Of a stretch of 64,000 nt of DNA, positions 45,797-56,730 are shown in pieces; position 1 is the stretch's first letter, and every line of letters begins with the position of its first letter. The position numbers and the translations under genes were made by a program. The notes below the pieces were generated by a model. It worked only from the letters and a program-made list of their open reading frames with translations. It made no database searches and was not told the DNA's origin. Origin of the DNA: Musa acuminata AAA Group (lineage: Eukaryota > Streptophyta > Magnoliopsida > Zingiberales > Musaceae); assembly GCF_036884655.1 (NCBI RefSeq), contig NC_088345.1, forward strand, positions 27,569,501 to 27,633,500, read 5' to 3'.

Positions 45797-47078
45797 TGTT
45801 AGGATCGGAGCGGCACTAAGAGGGGGGGGGTGAATTAGTGCAGCGGATTAAAACTTCGATTTTAATCAAAATCTTTCGTACGTTAAGAACGAAACTTGAG
45901 AAATTTAACTTGAAGGCGTATTCTTAAAGTTGCGCAGCAAGAGTAATACAAACTAAAGCAGTAAGAAGATTTGCAGTAATGTAAATGACAACAATAAAAA
46001 GCAAACCAGAGATTACGCCGATTTTTAGAGTGGTTCGGTCAAATGACCTACTCCACTTGCGAGGCCCCTCTTCGATGAGGCTCCCACCTTCCACTAGCAA
46101 GTCTCTTGAAATGGAAGGGTAAACACCCCTCTTACAACCTTTTACAAGCAGCTCAACCTCTTACAAATTTTCAATAAGAAAGAAGGAGGAGAACTCTCTA
46201 GCAAATTGAAAACAAGACTTGCTAAGGCTTTCTAAGACTTTTCTCTCAATCAAAATGCTTCTCAAAAGTTGTAACCTCAGTTGAGATTTGAGGGGTATTT
46301 ATAGGCCTCAAGAGGATTCAAATTTTGGGCTCCAAAATTTGAATTTTCTTAGGGTTTCCGGTGCTGGAGGTGCCACCGCCCAGCCAGGCGGTGCCACCGC
46401 CCAGGGCTCGGGTGCTGGGCGGTGCCACCGCCCAGCTAGGAGGTGTCACCGCCCAGCACTCGGGTGCTGGGCGGTTCCACCGCCCAACTAGGCGGTGCCA
46501 CCGCCTACAGTGATTTCAGCCCAACTACAGTGTTTTCAGCCACTAGTTGGGCTTCAATCTTGGCTCTCTAGTTCGCTGGTTTAGCTTAATTTTTAGCCTA
46601 AACCAACTCTGACTTTGGGCCCAGTTGGCCCCTAACCAGGATATAGGATTATCTCTTAATCCTAATCCTAATTACAAGTGGACTACATAACCAAAACACA
46701 TCCTAAGCAAATTTTCAACCGCGAACGTCGAGTCTTGTTCCGGCGAGCTTTCCGACGAACTTCTTCCGACGGACACCCTGCAAGCTCCCAATCTTTGTGA
46801 TGACTTTTAACGAGTAGCCGAGCCTTCTCGGTGATCTCCGCGAGCCTCCGACGATTTCTTCGGCGAACTTCCGACACTTTCCCGATTTCTTCTCGGATGG
46901 TTCCGGCAGCATCTCCGATGATTTCTTCGGTCTCTTAAACGTCCATCGAGCTCGACTCCGGTATCCTTGCTTTATGTTTTCTGGTTATCGTAGTTAATCC
47001 TGCACACTTAACTCAATAATATGGATTAGATCAATTAACCCATCAATTGATTATATCATCAAAATCCGAGATTCAACA
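45797..47078 (-). repeat. SIRE-C 5' LTR (1282 bp)
   Basis: Same length as the 3' LTR. Differences seen by eye include G/A in CTTGGAATGG, T/C in CAGGTGGTG, C/T in CAGCCAGGAG and G/T in GACACGTTCC. Confidence 0.95.
46296..46303 (-). promoter_or_regulatory. TATA box of the SIRE-C 5' LTR
   Basis: Minus strand TATAAATA in the GGCCTATAAATACCCCTC context, conserved in all Sirevirus LTRs of the window. It would drive the genomic RNA of the intact element. Confidence 0.75.
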
Positions 47079-47100
47079 AGAATCTGCAAGGGTTCTATCA
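47079..47100 (+). repeat. GYP-B 5' LTR, part 2 (with AGAAT duplicate)
   Basis: AGAAT is the right target copy of SIRE-C; the following CTGCAAGGGTTCTATCA completes the LTR (3' LTR equivalent ends GGGTTCTAACA). Confidence 0.92.
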
Positions 47101-47102
47101 CC

Positions 47103-47114
47103 TGGTATCAGAGC
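47103..47114 (+). other. GYP-B primer binding site
   Basis: TGGTATCAGAGC, 2 bp after the LTR end. Confidence 0.92.
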
Positions 47115-48437
47115 AGTGTTCTTGGCATCTCGCTGCCCTTCCATTGCCATCCATCAGCCCTCCACAACCTCCCAAAGTAATTCCCACAATTGCTTAAAAG
47201 ATCGTCGCCGAATTCCGCCATCATCTCCACCACCATGGATCATCCTTTGATCTCCCCGTGAATTGCAACAGGTTCTGGTTTCCTACCTTACTGCTGCTGT
47301 AATTTAATTATCCTTATTCGAAAATCCAAAAAAAAAAACTATTCCTATATTGCTACATAAACCTTTCGTCACAAAATTTTCATCTCTACGACGAAAGATA
47401 CATTGCAGAATTCCAACCGCATAGCACCATCTGTTTGATCTTGCTACTATGCTTTTTCTATCCAAATTTCTATGAAATTTTTATAACATCTTTGACACTT
47501 CCTAACAGCAGATTTCCCTTTAGTTTTTTCAAAAAATTCTCAATATAAACCATTGATCTTTTACGTCTAATCTGCTATTCTTGAAAATCTGCATTGTAAA
47601 ATTTCAGCCGCATAGCACTGTTTGTTTGATCTTGATACTATATTGTTTCTATCCAAATCTCTACAAAATTTTTATGATAGCCTTGACACTTCCTAACAGT
47701 GGATTTCCCTTTGATTTTATCAAAAAATTCTCAATATAAACCACTGATCTTTTACGTCCAATCTGCTATACTTAAAAATCTATGCTGCAGAAAATTTCAA
47801 CCGCATATTGTTGCCTTAACCCATCTATTTCCAATCTTTTTTGAATGAAATTTCTTATACACTTCGTAGATCATCTTGGCTTCCATCTAAGACTAATCTA
47901 TTAAGGAATTCATCTATTAAAAATGATTTTGTGTTGCTGCAAATTTTTATCGTAAACCGCTGAAATTTTTCGACGAGAATTCTGCTATCGCAACTTGCAC
48001 CAATTTCCTTGCTGTTAAACTGCCAAAATTTTCTTGATTAAATTAGACATCCTTTCTGTCATATAAACTGTGATTTTGCTGTCAATTCCCTTCTCAATTC
48101 TCTTAAGTTTTAGGTGGAAATTTCGTTGAGAAACCGCTGTTTCTTCGACGACAATTCTGCTCTTACAAGACAGCACATACTTGCTGCAACTTCCACTGAT
48201 TTCTATCAAACCTTTGCTGCCATCTACCACAGTTCCAAAACTTTCATCCACAGCCCTAAAACTCTACTAAACCACACCCTCAAACTGCACCCAAAACTGC
48301 CACAAAACTAGCCTAAATCGTAGCCTACATCCACCGATCCACCAACCCTTTCGACCATCACTTCTCTCAACCTATACATGCCTTTAACCTAAAAACAAAA
48401 GAAAGATCTTAACATCATAGATTTGGAGGCATATACT
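47115..48437 (+). other. GYP-B 5' leader
   Basis: 1.3 kb of AT-rich non-coding sequence between PBS and gag, also present in GYP-I (17284-18624) and GYP-F (60579-61727 and 27016-27174). It contains a recurring motif around CCTAACAGCAGATTTCCCTTT spaced about 190 bp (about 47500 and 47690). Confidence 0.8.
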
Positions 48438-49649
48438 ATGGCATCTAAGGAGGCAATCAATGCTAAATTCGAAGCCTTGGAGGCGCGAATGGAGGATAAG
48501 ATTCAGACGCTCTTTACCGAACTCAGATTGGGCCGACCACTAAGCCCGAAGAAATCATATCACGGAGAGAGCTTTGCCCAATCGCACCAGGCCTGAAGAG
48601 ATGAGTTCTAAGGGAGGGGAGGCTCTATGATCGATCCCAACTATCCACGCATAAGGGTGGACTTCCCTAGATGGGAAGAAGGAGACCCGATTGGTTGGAT
48701 CTTGCTCGCGGAGCGATATTTTTGGTACCACAAAACCGCGGATGCATCTATGGTGAAAATTGCAGCTATACATCTTGAAGGGGATGCTATACAGTGGTTT
48801 GACTGGTTTGAACATACTTATGGAGTCCTTTCATGGCAACAATTCAAAGAAGGACTGCTGATCCGCTTCAGACCAACCGATTACGAGAATATTGACGGAC
48901 AACTAGCAAAGATCCGACAAACCTCCACCATTCAGGAGTACCAAACCAGGTTTGAAAGGTTATCTAATCAAACTCTTGATTCGTCTCAAAAATAGCTATT
49001 GAGGACCTTTATTGAGGGTTTGAAGTCGGATATCCGAGGAGAAGTTAAAGCGCGACAACCGTACACGCTTATGGCAGCCATCTCTTTCGCACGACATCAA
49101 GAGGAGCAATTGAACCATGAAGCTCGAAGGACTAGGGTCACTCCTCAACCAGTAATATTGAAGCCCTTAGCCCCCCCTACTATTGACCAAGTCCCTGCAC
49201 CAAAAAGGTTGACAAGAGAAGAGCTTCAGGAGCGATCTGCGAAGGGGTTATGTTGGCATTGCGATGAGCCGTGGAGCCATGAGCATCGCTGTAGTAAAGG
49301 GAGACTTTTTATCATTGAACCAGTAGAAGAAGAGGTCATTGAACATCCAGAAGAGAGCATTGAACATAAAGAAGAAGATGCAGAAGAAGAGCCACAATCG
49401 ACCGAATTTACGGTACATGCACTAGCTGGCTACTCAAACCCGCAAATGATGAAAGTTGGAGGCCTTCTCAAACAACAACTGATCACTATTTTCATCGACA
49501 CGGGCAGCACTAATAATATCCTAAACAGTAAGGTTGCTATCCGAATGGCATTACCTATCGAGAATCGTTGCAGGTTTGATGTTAAGGTCACCGACAGACG
49601 GATTTTGAAGTGTGATCGTAGGCGCCCGCAGGAGAAACTATTGCTGTAG
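48438..49649 (+). pseudogene. gag: GYP-B gag and protease with in-frame stops
   Basis: ATG at 48438 (MASKEAINAKFEALEARMED). TGA at about 48593 and TAA shortly after; the frame resumes at 48627 (MIDPNYPRIRVDFPRWEEGD) through the Gag core (AERYFWYHKTADASMVKIAA, IQWFDWFEHTYG), TAG at 48993-48995, and continues in frame at 48999. The zinc-knuckle-like CWHCDEPWSHEHRC has non-canonical spacing. The protease site IFIDTGSTNNIL is intact. Stop at 49647-49649. Confidence 0.88.
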
Positions 49650-49793
49650 GACCAAGAGATAATTACATATTTCTTCCTTCTCCCTCTTGATCATCGTGAG
49701 GCCATGCTCAGAATTAAATTGTTTACAACATTAGGTGATTTTTCTTAGAATTTTATAAAACTAATTATGAAATTTTATAGTAAGGAGAAATAG

Positions 49794-50956
49794 GTGATAC
49801 TGCACGGGAAACGTGGGGGCGACGTAACGATGATTTGCACACAACAAATGAAGAAGGTTTTGCATAAAGCATGCAGTGGCTTTTTGGTACAACTTGAGCA
49901 GCAAACTAAGCGAGAGCCAACAAAATTGGAAGATCCAAATCTACTTCCTTTGCTTGCTGAATTTTCAGATATATTTGACGAACTACGCAACCTACCTCTT
50001 ACCCATCGGCATGATCATTGTATAACGATTCTTCCAGGCCAATCTCCAGCAAATGCTCAGCCATATCAGTATCCACATCTCCAGAAGGATGAAATAGAAA
50101 GGATTGTAAAAGAGATGCTCAAAACAGAAGTTATTCGGCCATGTTGTAGCCCCTACTCTTCACCGGTGCTCCTCATACGAAAGAAGGATGGAATATGGCG
50201 ATTATGTGTTGATTACCGAACTCTCAATGGCATAACCATCAAGGATAAATACCCTATTCCAGTAGTAGATGAGTTGCAAGATGAAAGGGAGGACAAATCT
50301 TCACAAAGCTGGACCTTCGATCTGGGTATCATCAAATACGAGTATGCGAAGAAGACATACCGAAAACCACCTTTTGAACACACAATAACCACTATGAATT
50401 TTTGCTTTCTTCAAAAGAAGATGGAATATCTTGGGCATATCATATCAGAGGAAGGTGTGGCAGTAGACCCCTTCAAAATTGGAGCAATGCAAAATTGGCT
50501 GACCCCGAGGAACATAAAATTGCTACATGGCTTTCTGGGTTTAACAGGCTACTAATGTAAGTTCGTGAAAAACTATGGAGAGATTAGTGCACCACTTACT
50601 TCCTTACTGAAAAAAGATGTCTTACAATGGTCTGACAGAGCCTCCGCTGCCTTCGACAAACTTAAGGCAGCCATGACGACGACGCCGGTGCTAACACTAC
50701 CAGATTTCAACCGACCCTTCATTATTGAGGCTGACACATCTAGAGTCAGAATTGGAGTCTTTCTCATGCAAGATGGTCGACCACTCGCATACACTAGCAA
50801 GGCATTATCTCCCTCCTATCAAAATAACTCAACATATGATAAGGAGATGCTCGCTATTGTGCGCGCAGCAACGCAGTGGAGACCCTACTTGATTGGTCGA
50901 CGATTTCAAATTAAAACCGACCATAAAAGCCTCAAGTACTTTTTGGAGCAAAAGAT
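49794..50956 (+). pseudogene. pol: GYP-B RT without its catalytic block, and RNase H
   Basis: RT begins with THRHDHCITILPGQSPANAQ, then SSPVLLIRKKDGIWRLCVDY and [20 protein letters not shown]. It passes through [19 protein letters not shown] directly to FLQKKMEYLGHIISEEG, so the [12 protein letters not shown] and F-x-D-D segments are missing. A TAA at 50553-50555 is followed in frame by the connection and RNase H, with Asp in EADTS, Glu in DKEML and Asp in KTDHKSLKYFLEQ. SIRE-D interrupts after LEQ at 50957. Confidence 0.9.
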
Positions 50957-52538
50957 TGTTGAATCTCAGATTTTGATGATGAAACTAATTGATTGTGTTT
51001 AAATGTTTGACTACATTTTGAGTGATACAGGTCTACTCGATCAGGATTAGACAATTAACGCAGGAGGAATTGACGTTGCGTCGGAGGAGATCACGTCAGG
51101 ATATTGGATGGCAGAAGGCTTCGGGCGTCGGGCATCGGGCCAAGGAGAGCGAAATTGCGCCAAGGATATCGGGGTTGTGGAGGTCAACCGCCGATTGGGC
51201 AACAAGCCACAAGAGAGGACGATGCACCGAAGAATCGGATGAAGCGCCAACCAATGACGTGCCGGGCAACAGAATGTCAATTTGCGTTATAATAATTGTC
51301 TAGATCGGAGTAGAGTGTTTGCTTGTGTGTGCAGGATTAACTACGATAACCAGAAAACACAAAGCGAGAATATCGGAGTCAAGTTCGATGGACGTTTAAG
51401 AGTCCGAAGAATCATCGGAGATGCTGCCAGAACCAACCGAGAAGAAATCGGGAACTTGTCAGAATTTTCGAAAGTTCGCCGAGGAGATCGTCGGAGGTTC
51501 ACGGAGATCACCGAGAAGGCTCGGCTACTCATTAAAGTCATCACAAGTTCGGGAGCTTGCTAGAAGCCCGTCAGCAGAAAGTTCGTCGGAAAGCTCGCCA
51601 GAACAAGACTCGACGTTCGCGGTTGAAAATTTGCTTAGGATGTGTTTTGGTTATGTAGTCCACTTGTAATTAGGATTAGGATTAAGAGATAATCCTATAT
51701 CCTGGTTAGGGGCCAACTGGGCCCAAAGTCAGAGTTGGTTTAGGCTAAAAATTAAGCTAAACCAGCGAACTAGAGAGCCACGATTGAAGCCCAACTAGTG
51801 GCTGAAAACACTGTAGTCGGGCTGAAAACACTGTAGGCGGTGGCACCGCCTAGCTGGGCGGTGGCACCGCCCAACACCCGAGAGCTGGGCGGTGACACCT
51901 CCTGGCTGGGCGGTGGCACCGCCCAGCACCCGAGCCCTGGGCGGTGGCACCGCTTGGCTGGGCGGTGGCACCTCCAACAGCGGGAACCCAAAGAGAATTC
52001 AAATTTTGAAGCCCAAATTTGAATCCTCTTGAGGCCTATAAATACCCCTCAAATCTCAGCTGAGAGAACAACTTTTTGAGCAGCAAGTGTTTGAGAGAAA
52101 AGCCTTAGAAAAGTGTTAGCTTGTCTTGTTTTCAATTTGCTAGTGTTCACCTCCTTCTTTCTTGTTGAAAATCTGTAAGAGAGTGAACCGCTTGTAAAAG
52201 TTGTAAGAGGGGTATTCACCCTTCACTTTCAAGAGATTTGCTAGTGGAAGGTGGAAGCCTCATCGAAGAGGGGCCTCGCAAGTGGATGTAGGTCACTTGA
52301 CCGAACCACTTTAAAAACGGCGTAATCTCTGGTTTGCATTTCTTATTGTCATTTACATTACTGCAAATCTTCTTACTTGCTTTGTTTCATCATTACCTTT
52401 GCTGCGCAACTTTAAGAATACGCTTTCAAGTTAAGCTTTTCAAGTTCCGTTCTTATCGTACGAAAAATTTGATTAAAATCGAAGTTTTAATCCGCTGCAC
52501 TAATTCACCCCCCTCTTAGTGCCACTCCGATCCTAACA
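50957..52538 (+). repeat. SIRE-D 5' LTR (1582 bp)
   Basis: TGTTGAATCTCAGATTTTGA to GATCCTAACA. Palindromic array at 51837-51975, TATA box TATAAATA at 52037-52044. Confidence 0.95.
52037..52044 (+). promoter_or_regulatory. TATA box of the SIRE-D 5' LTR
   Basis: TATAAATA in GGCCTATAAATACCCCTC, about 500 bp before the LTR end; the same site is at 57811-57818 in the 3' LTR. Confidence 0.75.
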
Positions 52539-52540
52539 AT

Positions 52541-52552
52541 TGGTATCAGAGC
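52541..52552 (+). other. SIRE-D primer binding site
   Basis: TGGTATCAGAGC, 2 bp after the LTR. Confidence 0.92.
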
Positions 52553-52588
52553 CACGGTTTTCTACTTTGGTTTAACACCCAAATAGAA

Positions 52589-53509
52589 ATGGCTCTTTAT
52601 GGCTTTCAAGAGGGTCACTCTCTCATTCGTCCTCCCTTTTTCAATGGGACGGACTACACTTGTTGGAAAACTCGAATGAGAGTTTTCTTACTTTCTTTGG
52701 ATTTGAATTTATGGGACATAGTCGAAAATGGATTTGAAATGTCTTCTCTCCCAATGAACCATTGGAATGATTTGGAGAAGAAGATGTTTTCTTTAAATGC
52801 AAAGGCTATGAATGCCTTATATTGTGCACTTGACAAAAGTGAATTTAATCGCATTTCGATGTGTGACTCGGCTTTTGATATTTGGAGAACTCTAGAGGTC
52901 ACTCATGAAGGCACTAGCCGAGTGAAAGAGTCCAAAATCAATATTCTTGTGCATTCTTACGAACTTTTCCGGATGAAACCAAGTGAGTCCATCGGAGACA
53001 TGTACACCCGGTTCACGGATGTCATCAATGGACTCAAAGCTCTTGGTAAAAGTTTTTCTAATTTTGAACTAGTCACTAAAATCTTAAGATCCCTTCCAAA
53101 AAGTTGGGATCCAAAAGTTACGGCCATTCAAGAGGCCAAGGACCTTAAAACATTCCCTCTTGAAGAACTTATTGGGTCTCTAATGACCTACGAAATGAAC
53201 AATGTGACAAAAAAGAAACTCGAGAACAACCTTCCAAATGATAGGAAGGATTTGAGACATAGAACACATGAAGACCACTCGAGCATAAGCTCAAGTGATG
53301 GTGAACTTAAACTACAAATGAAACAAAAATTAAAAAGCAAAAAGAATGGAACTACTTGCTTTGAACGCAAGAAGAACAAAAGTTGGGATGAATTGAGCTC
53401 TTCCGAAGACGAGGAGAAAATCAAGAAAGGCGAGGTGGCAAACTATGCCTCACCCTCTTACAACAATGAGGTAATCAAAATCCCACTAATTTATTTCGAA
53501 ATTACATAA
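52589..53509 (+). CDS. gag: SIRE-D short Gag (306 aa) lacking zinc knuckles
   Basis: ATG at 52589, 36 bp after the PBS. Residues 1-204 match the SIRE-C Gag capsid-like region (YWKTRM appears as CWKTRM; LEVTHEGTSRVKESKIN; ELIGSLMTYEMN). The last third is divergent and rich in Lys, Ser and Glu. The knuckle position is degenerate (TCFERKKNKSWDE), having lost the CxxC and His. The frame is uninterrupted. It could still assemble with a helper Gag but probably binds RNA poorly; whether it is translated is unknown. Confidence 0.85.
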   Translation: MALYGFQEGHSLIRPPFFNGTDYTCWKTRMRVFLLSLDLNLWDIVENGFEMSSLPMNHWNDLEKKMFSLNAKAMNALYCALDKSEFNRISMCDSAFDIWRTLEVTHEGTSRVKESKINILVHSYELFRMKPSESIGDMYTRFTDVINGLKALGKSFSNFELVTKILRSLPKSWDPKVTAIQEAKDLKTFPLEELIGSLMTYEMNNVTKKKLENNLPNDRKDLRHRTHEDHSSISSSDGELKLQMKQKLKSKKNGTTCFERKKNKSWDELSSSEDEEKIKKGEVANYASPSYNNEVIKIPLIYFEIT

Positions 53510-56500
53510 TACTTTCTTGAGTTATTTTTAATTTAGTTTAGGATTAATTTTCTTGAAAATTGCATGTGTTATGTTAATGCAGTAAAATGTTAAATATAAA
53601 TCTAATGCTTATACACCTAGTAAGATTAATCTTATATATGTGCTTGAGAAGCAAGAATTTGTATTTTGACGATTTCCATATTGATTTTCAATGACGATGC
53701 ATGACTTTTGAATGGAAGGCTTGATGATTTTTTATGAACCTTATCTTTGGTTTTCAAACATGATGTATAGTTTTGACATAAGAACAAAAATTTGAAGCAT
53801 GCTAATATAAAGTCAATCATATAAAGTAAAACTAAAGAAATTTTAAATATCTATAAGAATCATTCAAAATTATGTTCAATAAAACCTTACTTGATGTTGT
53901 AATGAAACCATTGAAAGTTTTGATGCTATGATTTGATGATTTTATGCATGAGATTGTAAAGTTATACATGATGATTTTTATGATTTATTGGTCTTGATGG
54001 TTTTTATGATAAAATTCATTTTTCGATCCTAAATGTTGATGCACTTTTTTATCTAGCATAAATGACATGAATTTAAATAACTAAAAAGAGAAAAGCATTG
54101 TTCTTGAAAATTATTTTTCTCTATCTTGTTGATTTATATGAATCCCTTGAAAATGATTTTGGTTTGATGATTTGAATTAGAAATGAGTTATATCAAAATC
54201 ATGATATTGATTTGACAAAATTGAATGAGTTGTAAACAAATGATGATTTTTCTCTTGAATACAACTTGTAATATTTTTACATATATATTTTCATCTTGAT
54301 TTCTCGATATTCGATACATGAAATTTTTCCATGAATCAAAATTCTTTCATGATGTGATTCTTCTTGGTATTCACTAAAAATGATACATTCAAATTAACCT
54401 ACTCTATTTGACATCTTGATAATTTATGACTTGAATATCATGTACAATATGCTCATAATGATGATTGAGTTATTTATGAAAAATGGAAGATATAGTTTTG
54501 AAATTTTGCATGTTCGAATTTGAAAATATTTGATATGCATGAAAATATTAAACATTTTGAAACCATGTTTTAGTGTTATGCTTAATGATCATGCTTAATA
54601 AATTTCGAAATTATGGATGATGAATCTTTTACGATTTATGGATCATTGATTTTTACCATAATGAAAGTACCTTATTGATTTTTGTTGTAATAAATCTTAC
54701 TCTTTCGGTTTTAAACATGATAAATGTTTTTATTTGGTATAAATGAAACAAAATCATATGTTTTGAAATAATCGAAAAGAGGATAACATTCTTGAAAATT
54801 ATTTTGCTCAATCTTATTGATTTTGATGAATCCATTTGTATCATCTTTGTGAATCTCTTGGATTTTGATAATGATTTTGATGATTTAAATTTAAATAATT
54901 TTTTATTGAAATCATGATCTTGATCTCTTGAAATTCATAACATGAAATCCTTTATGAATCAACATTTTCTTTTCTATTTAAAAGGAGATTTGTCGAAATG
55001 TTTCATAGTCTTTTAGTATTCATAATCTTGACAATTATGTTTTGAAATTTTATGTAAACCAAGAATGTTCATCATGATTCTCTCTTTGAATATTTAAAGA
55101 GGAGAATTTTCTAGATGGTTCATGATTTTGATGATTGAATATTTGATATGCATGAATTGAGATCTTGCTCTCCTACCACTCTTTTTGCTATTCACCAAAA
55201 GGAAGACTAATTCTAATAAACCATGATATGCTATATGAATTTTATTGTATTCATGAAGTAAGATCTCATCACTAATTTTTGTTTATATTCCTTCATGTGA
55301 TGATATGAATGTATGAAACACTTATGATATGATTTTTTATACAATTCCATGTATTCGTGAAATATTAATCTCATCACCCAATTAATTCCTCTTGATACTC
55401 CTAATGTGATGAAGTGAAATTATGCATGAAATATAAATGGGGATAAGTTTTTGGTAGGATATAATTTGACAAATTGATACCATCATGATATGAAACATTT
55501 ATGATTTGCAATGATATATGCAATACTTGTGCTTTCTAATTATGATGTGATGTATTACATATGATGTAAATCATGATTTAAAATACTATGAGTTGTCGCT
55601 AAAATGATGTATTATAAATATTGATTTAATGTTTTGTATCATGAATACTCTAAATGATGAATATTTGGTATCATGATCAAAATGTTGACAAATAGTTAAA
55701 AATTTTAGTATCATGTATGATATCCTTATAATGTTGATCGATTTATTCAATATCATGCATGAATGAATATAAGGTTTTTGAAAATGTGCATATTCTAATT
55801 TGAAAATATGATGATGCACAATTAAGATTGATACTTACCTTTGTCATAATTGATGTAATGGGTCTTCCCTTCTTTTTGACAATGACAAAGGGGGAGATAG
55901 CTTGCTTGCACAAGTCAAGAAGATGCAAAAACTTGATTGCTTGCTTGCCTATCTTAAGTAGCAAAGATTGCTAACTTGCTTATTTCAAGAAGCAAAAGTT
56001 GTCTTCTTGAACATCATTATCTTGCCCATCTCAAGAAGCAAGACTTGCAACCTGCACATTGCAATAGGAAGTAAGAATCGATAGCTTACACATTTCAACA
56101 AGAAAGCTATCTTGTATTTGCTTTTGACATTTTTACTAGCTTGTATGTTACAAAACTTGCTCACTTTTTCAAATACTTTGCTAGCTTGCACTTTGTAAAG
56201 GAAGCAAAAATAACACTTCTCAAAAGAGAAGAAAAACTTACTGTCTTGAACATCTTTAATATGCTAGCTAGCATGATGTACAATTTGCTATTTTGAATAT
56301 TACAAAGAAATACTATCATGCACATTGCAAAGAAAAGCAAAGTGCAATCGTGCACAAGAAGCAAGTGTTGAATTGCCATGATTGAACTTAAGAATCTTGC
56401 TATACTTTTGTGCTTATATGTTGTGATGAAAATCTCGCTTTATGTTGCAAAAACATGCATATCTTTTAAAATAGCTAGAGCTACTTCTCCTTTTTGTTGA

Positions 56501-56716
56501 TGACATAGGGGGAGAAGTATATTGATGACTTCATACATTGAATTAAATATTTTATATTTGCATGATAGTTTAAATGTTTTTCATAACATGTGATGAATGT
56601 TACTTGGATTTGGGATGATCCAAGTGTTCTATCAATGGCATATTGATAGGGGGAGTTTAGTTAAACTCCGGGGAGTTAAGGTTAACTCCGTTAGTCATCA
56701 ATTAGTTGTCATCATC
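53510..56716 (+). other. SIRE-D non-coding interior
   Basis: 3.2 kb, AT-rich (many TGATGATTTT and ATCATGAT words), with no frame showing retroelement motifs. It replaces pol. Near its 3' end are additional PPT-like purine runs: AAAGGGGGAGATAG at about 55886 and AGGGGGAGAAGT at about 56504, each after a GACAATGACA or TTGATGACAT motif. Confidence 0.85.
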
Positions 56717-56730
56717 AAAAAGGGGGAGAT
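56717..56730 (+). other. SIRE-D polypurine tract
   Basis: AAAAAGGGGGAGAT directly before the 3' LTR. Confidence 0.92.

Larger units (their letters stand above)
38791..47078 (-). mobile_element. SIRE-C: apparently intact Sirevirus (8288 bp)
   Basis: Two 1282-bp LTRs (38791-40072 and 45797-47078) differing at about four positions by eye; perfect AGAAT duplication (38786-38790 and 47079-47083); PBS, gag, in-frame TAG, full pol, 3' non-coding region and PPT all present. It is inserted in the GYP-B 5' LTR, antisense to it. The near-identical LTRs make this one of the most recent events here. It has every part needed for autonomous copying except certainty about how the gag TAG is bypassed. Confidence 0.95.

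Noticed and set aside
53510..56716. Possible regularly spaced repeats resembling an array
   Set aside because: TGATGAT/ATCATGA words are scattered without fixed unit or spacing; consistent with AT-rich non-coding retroelement sequence.
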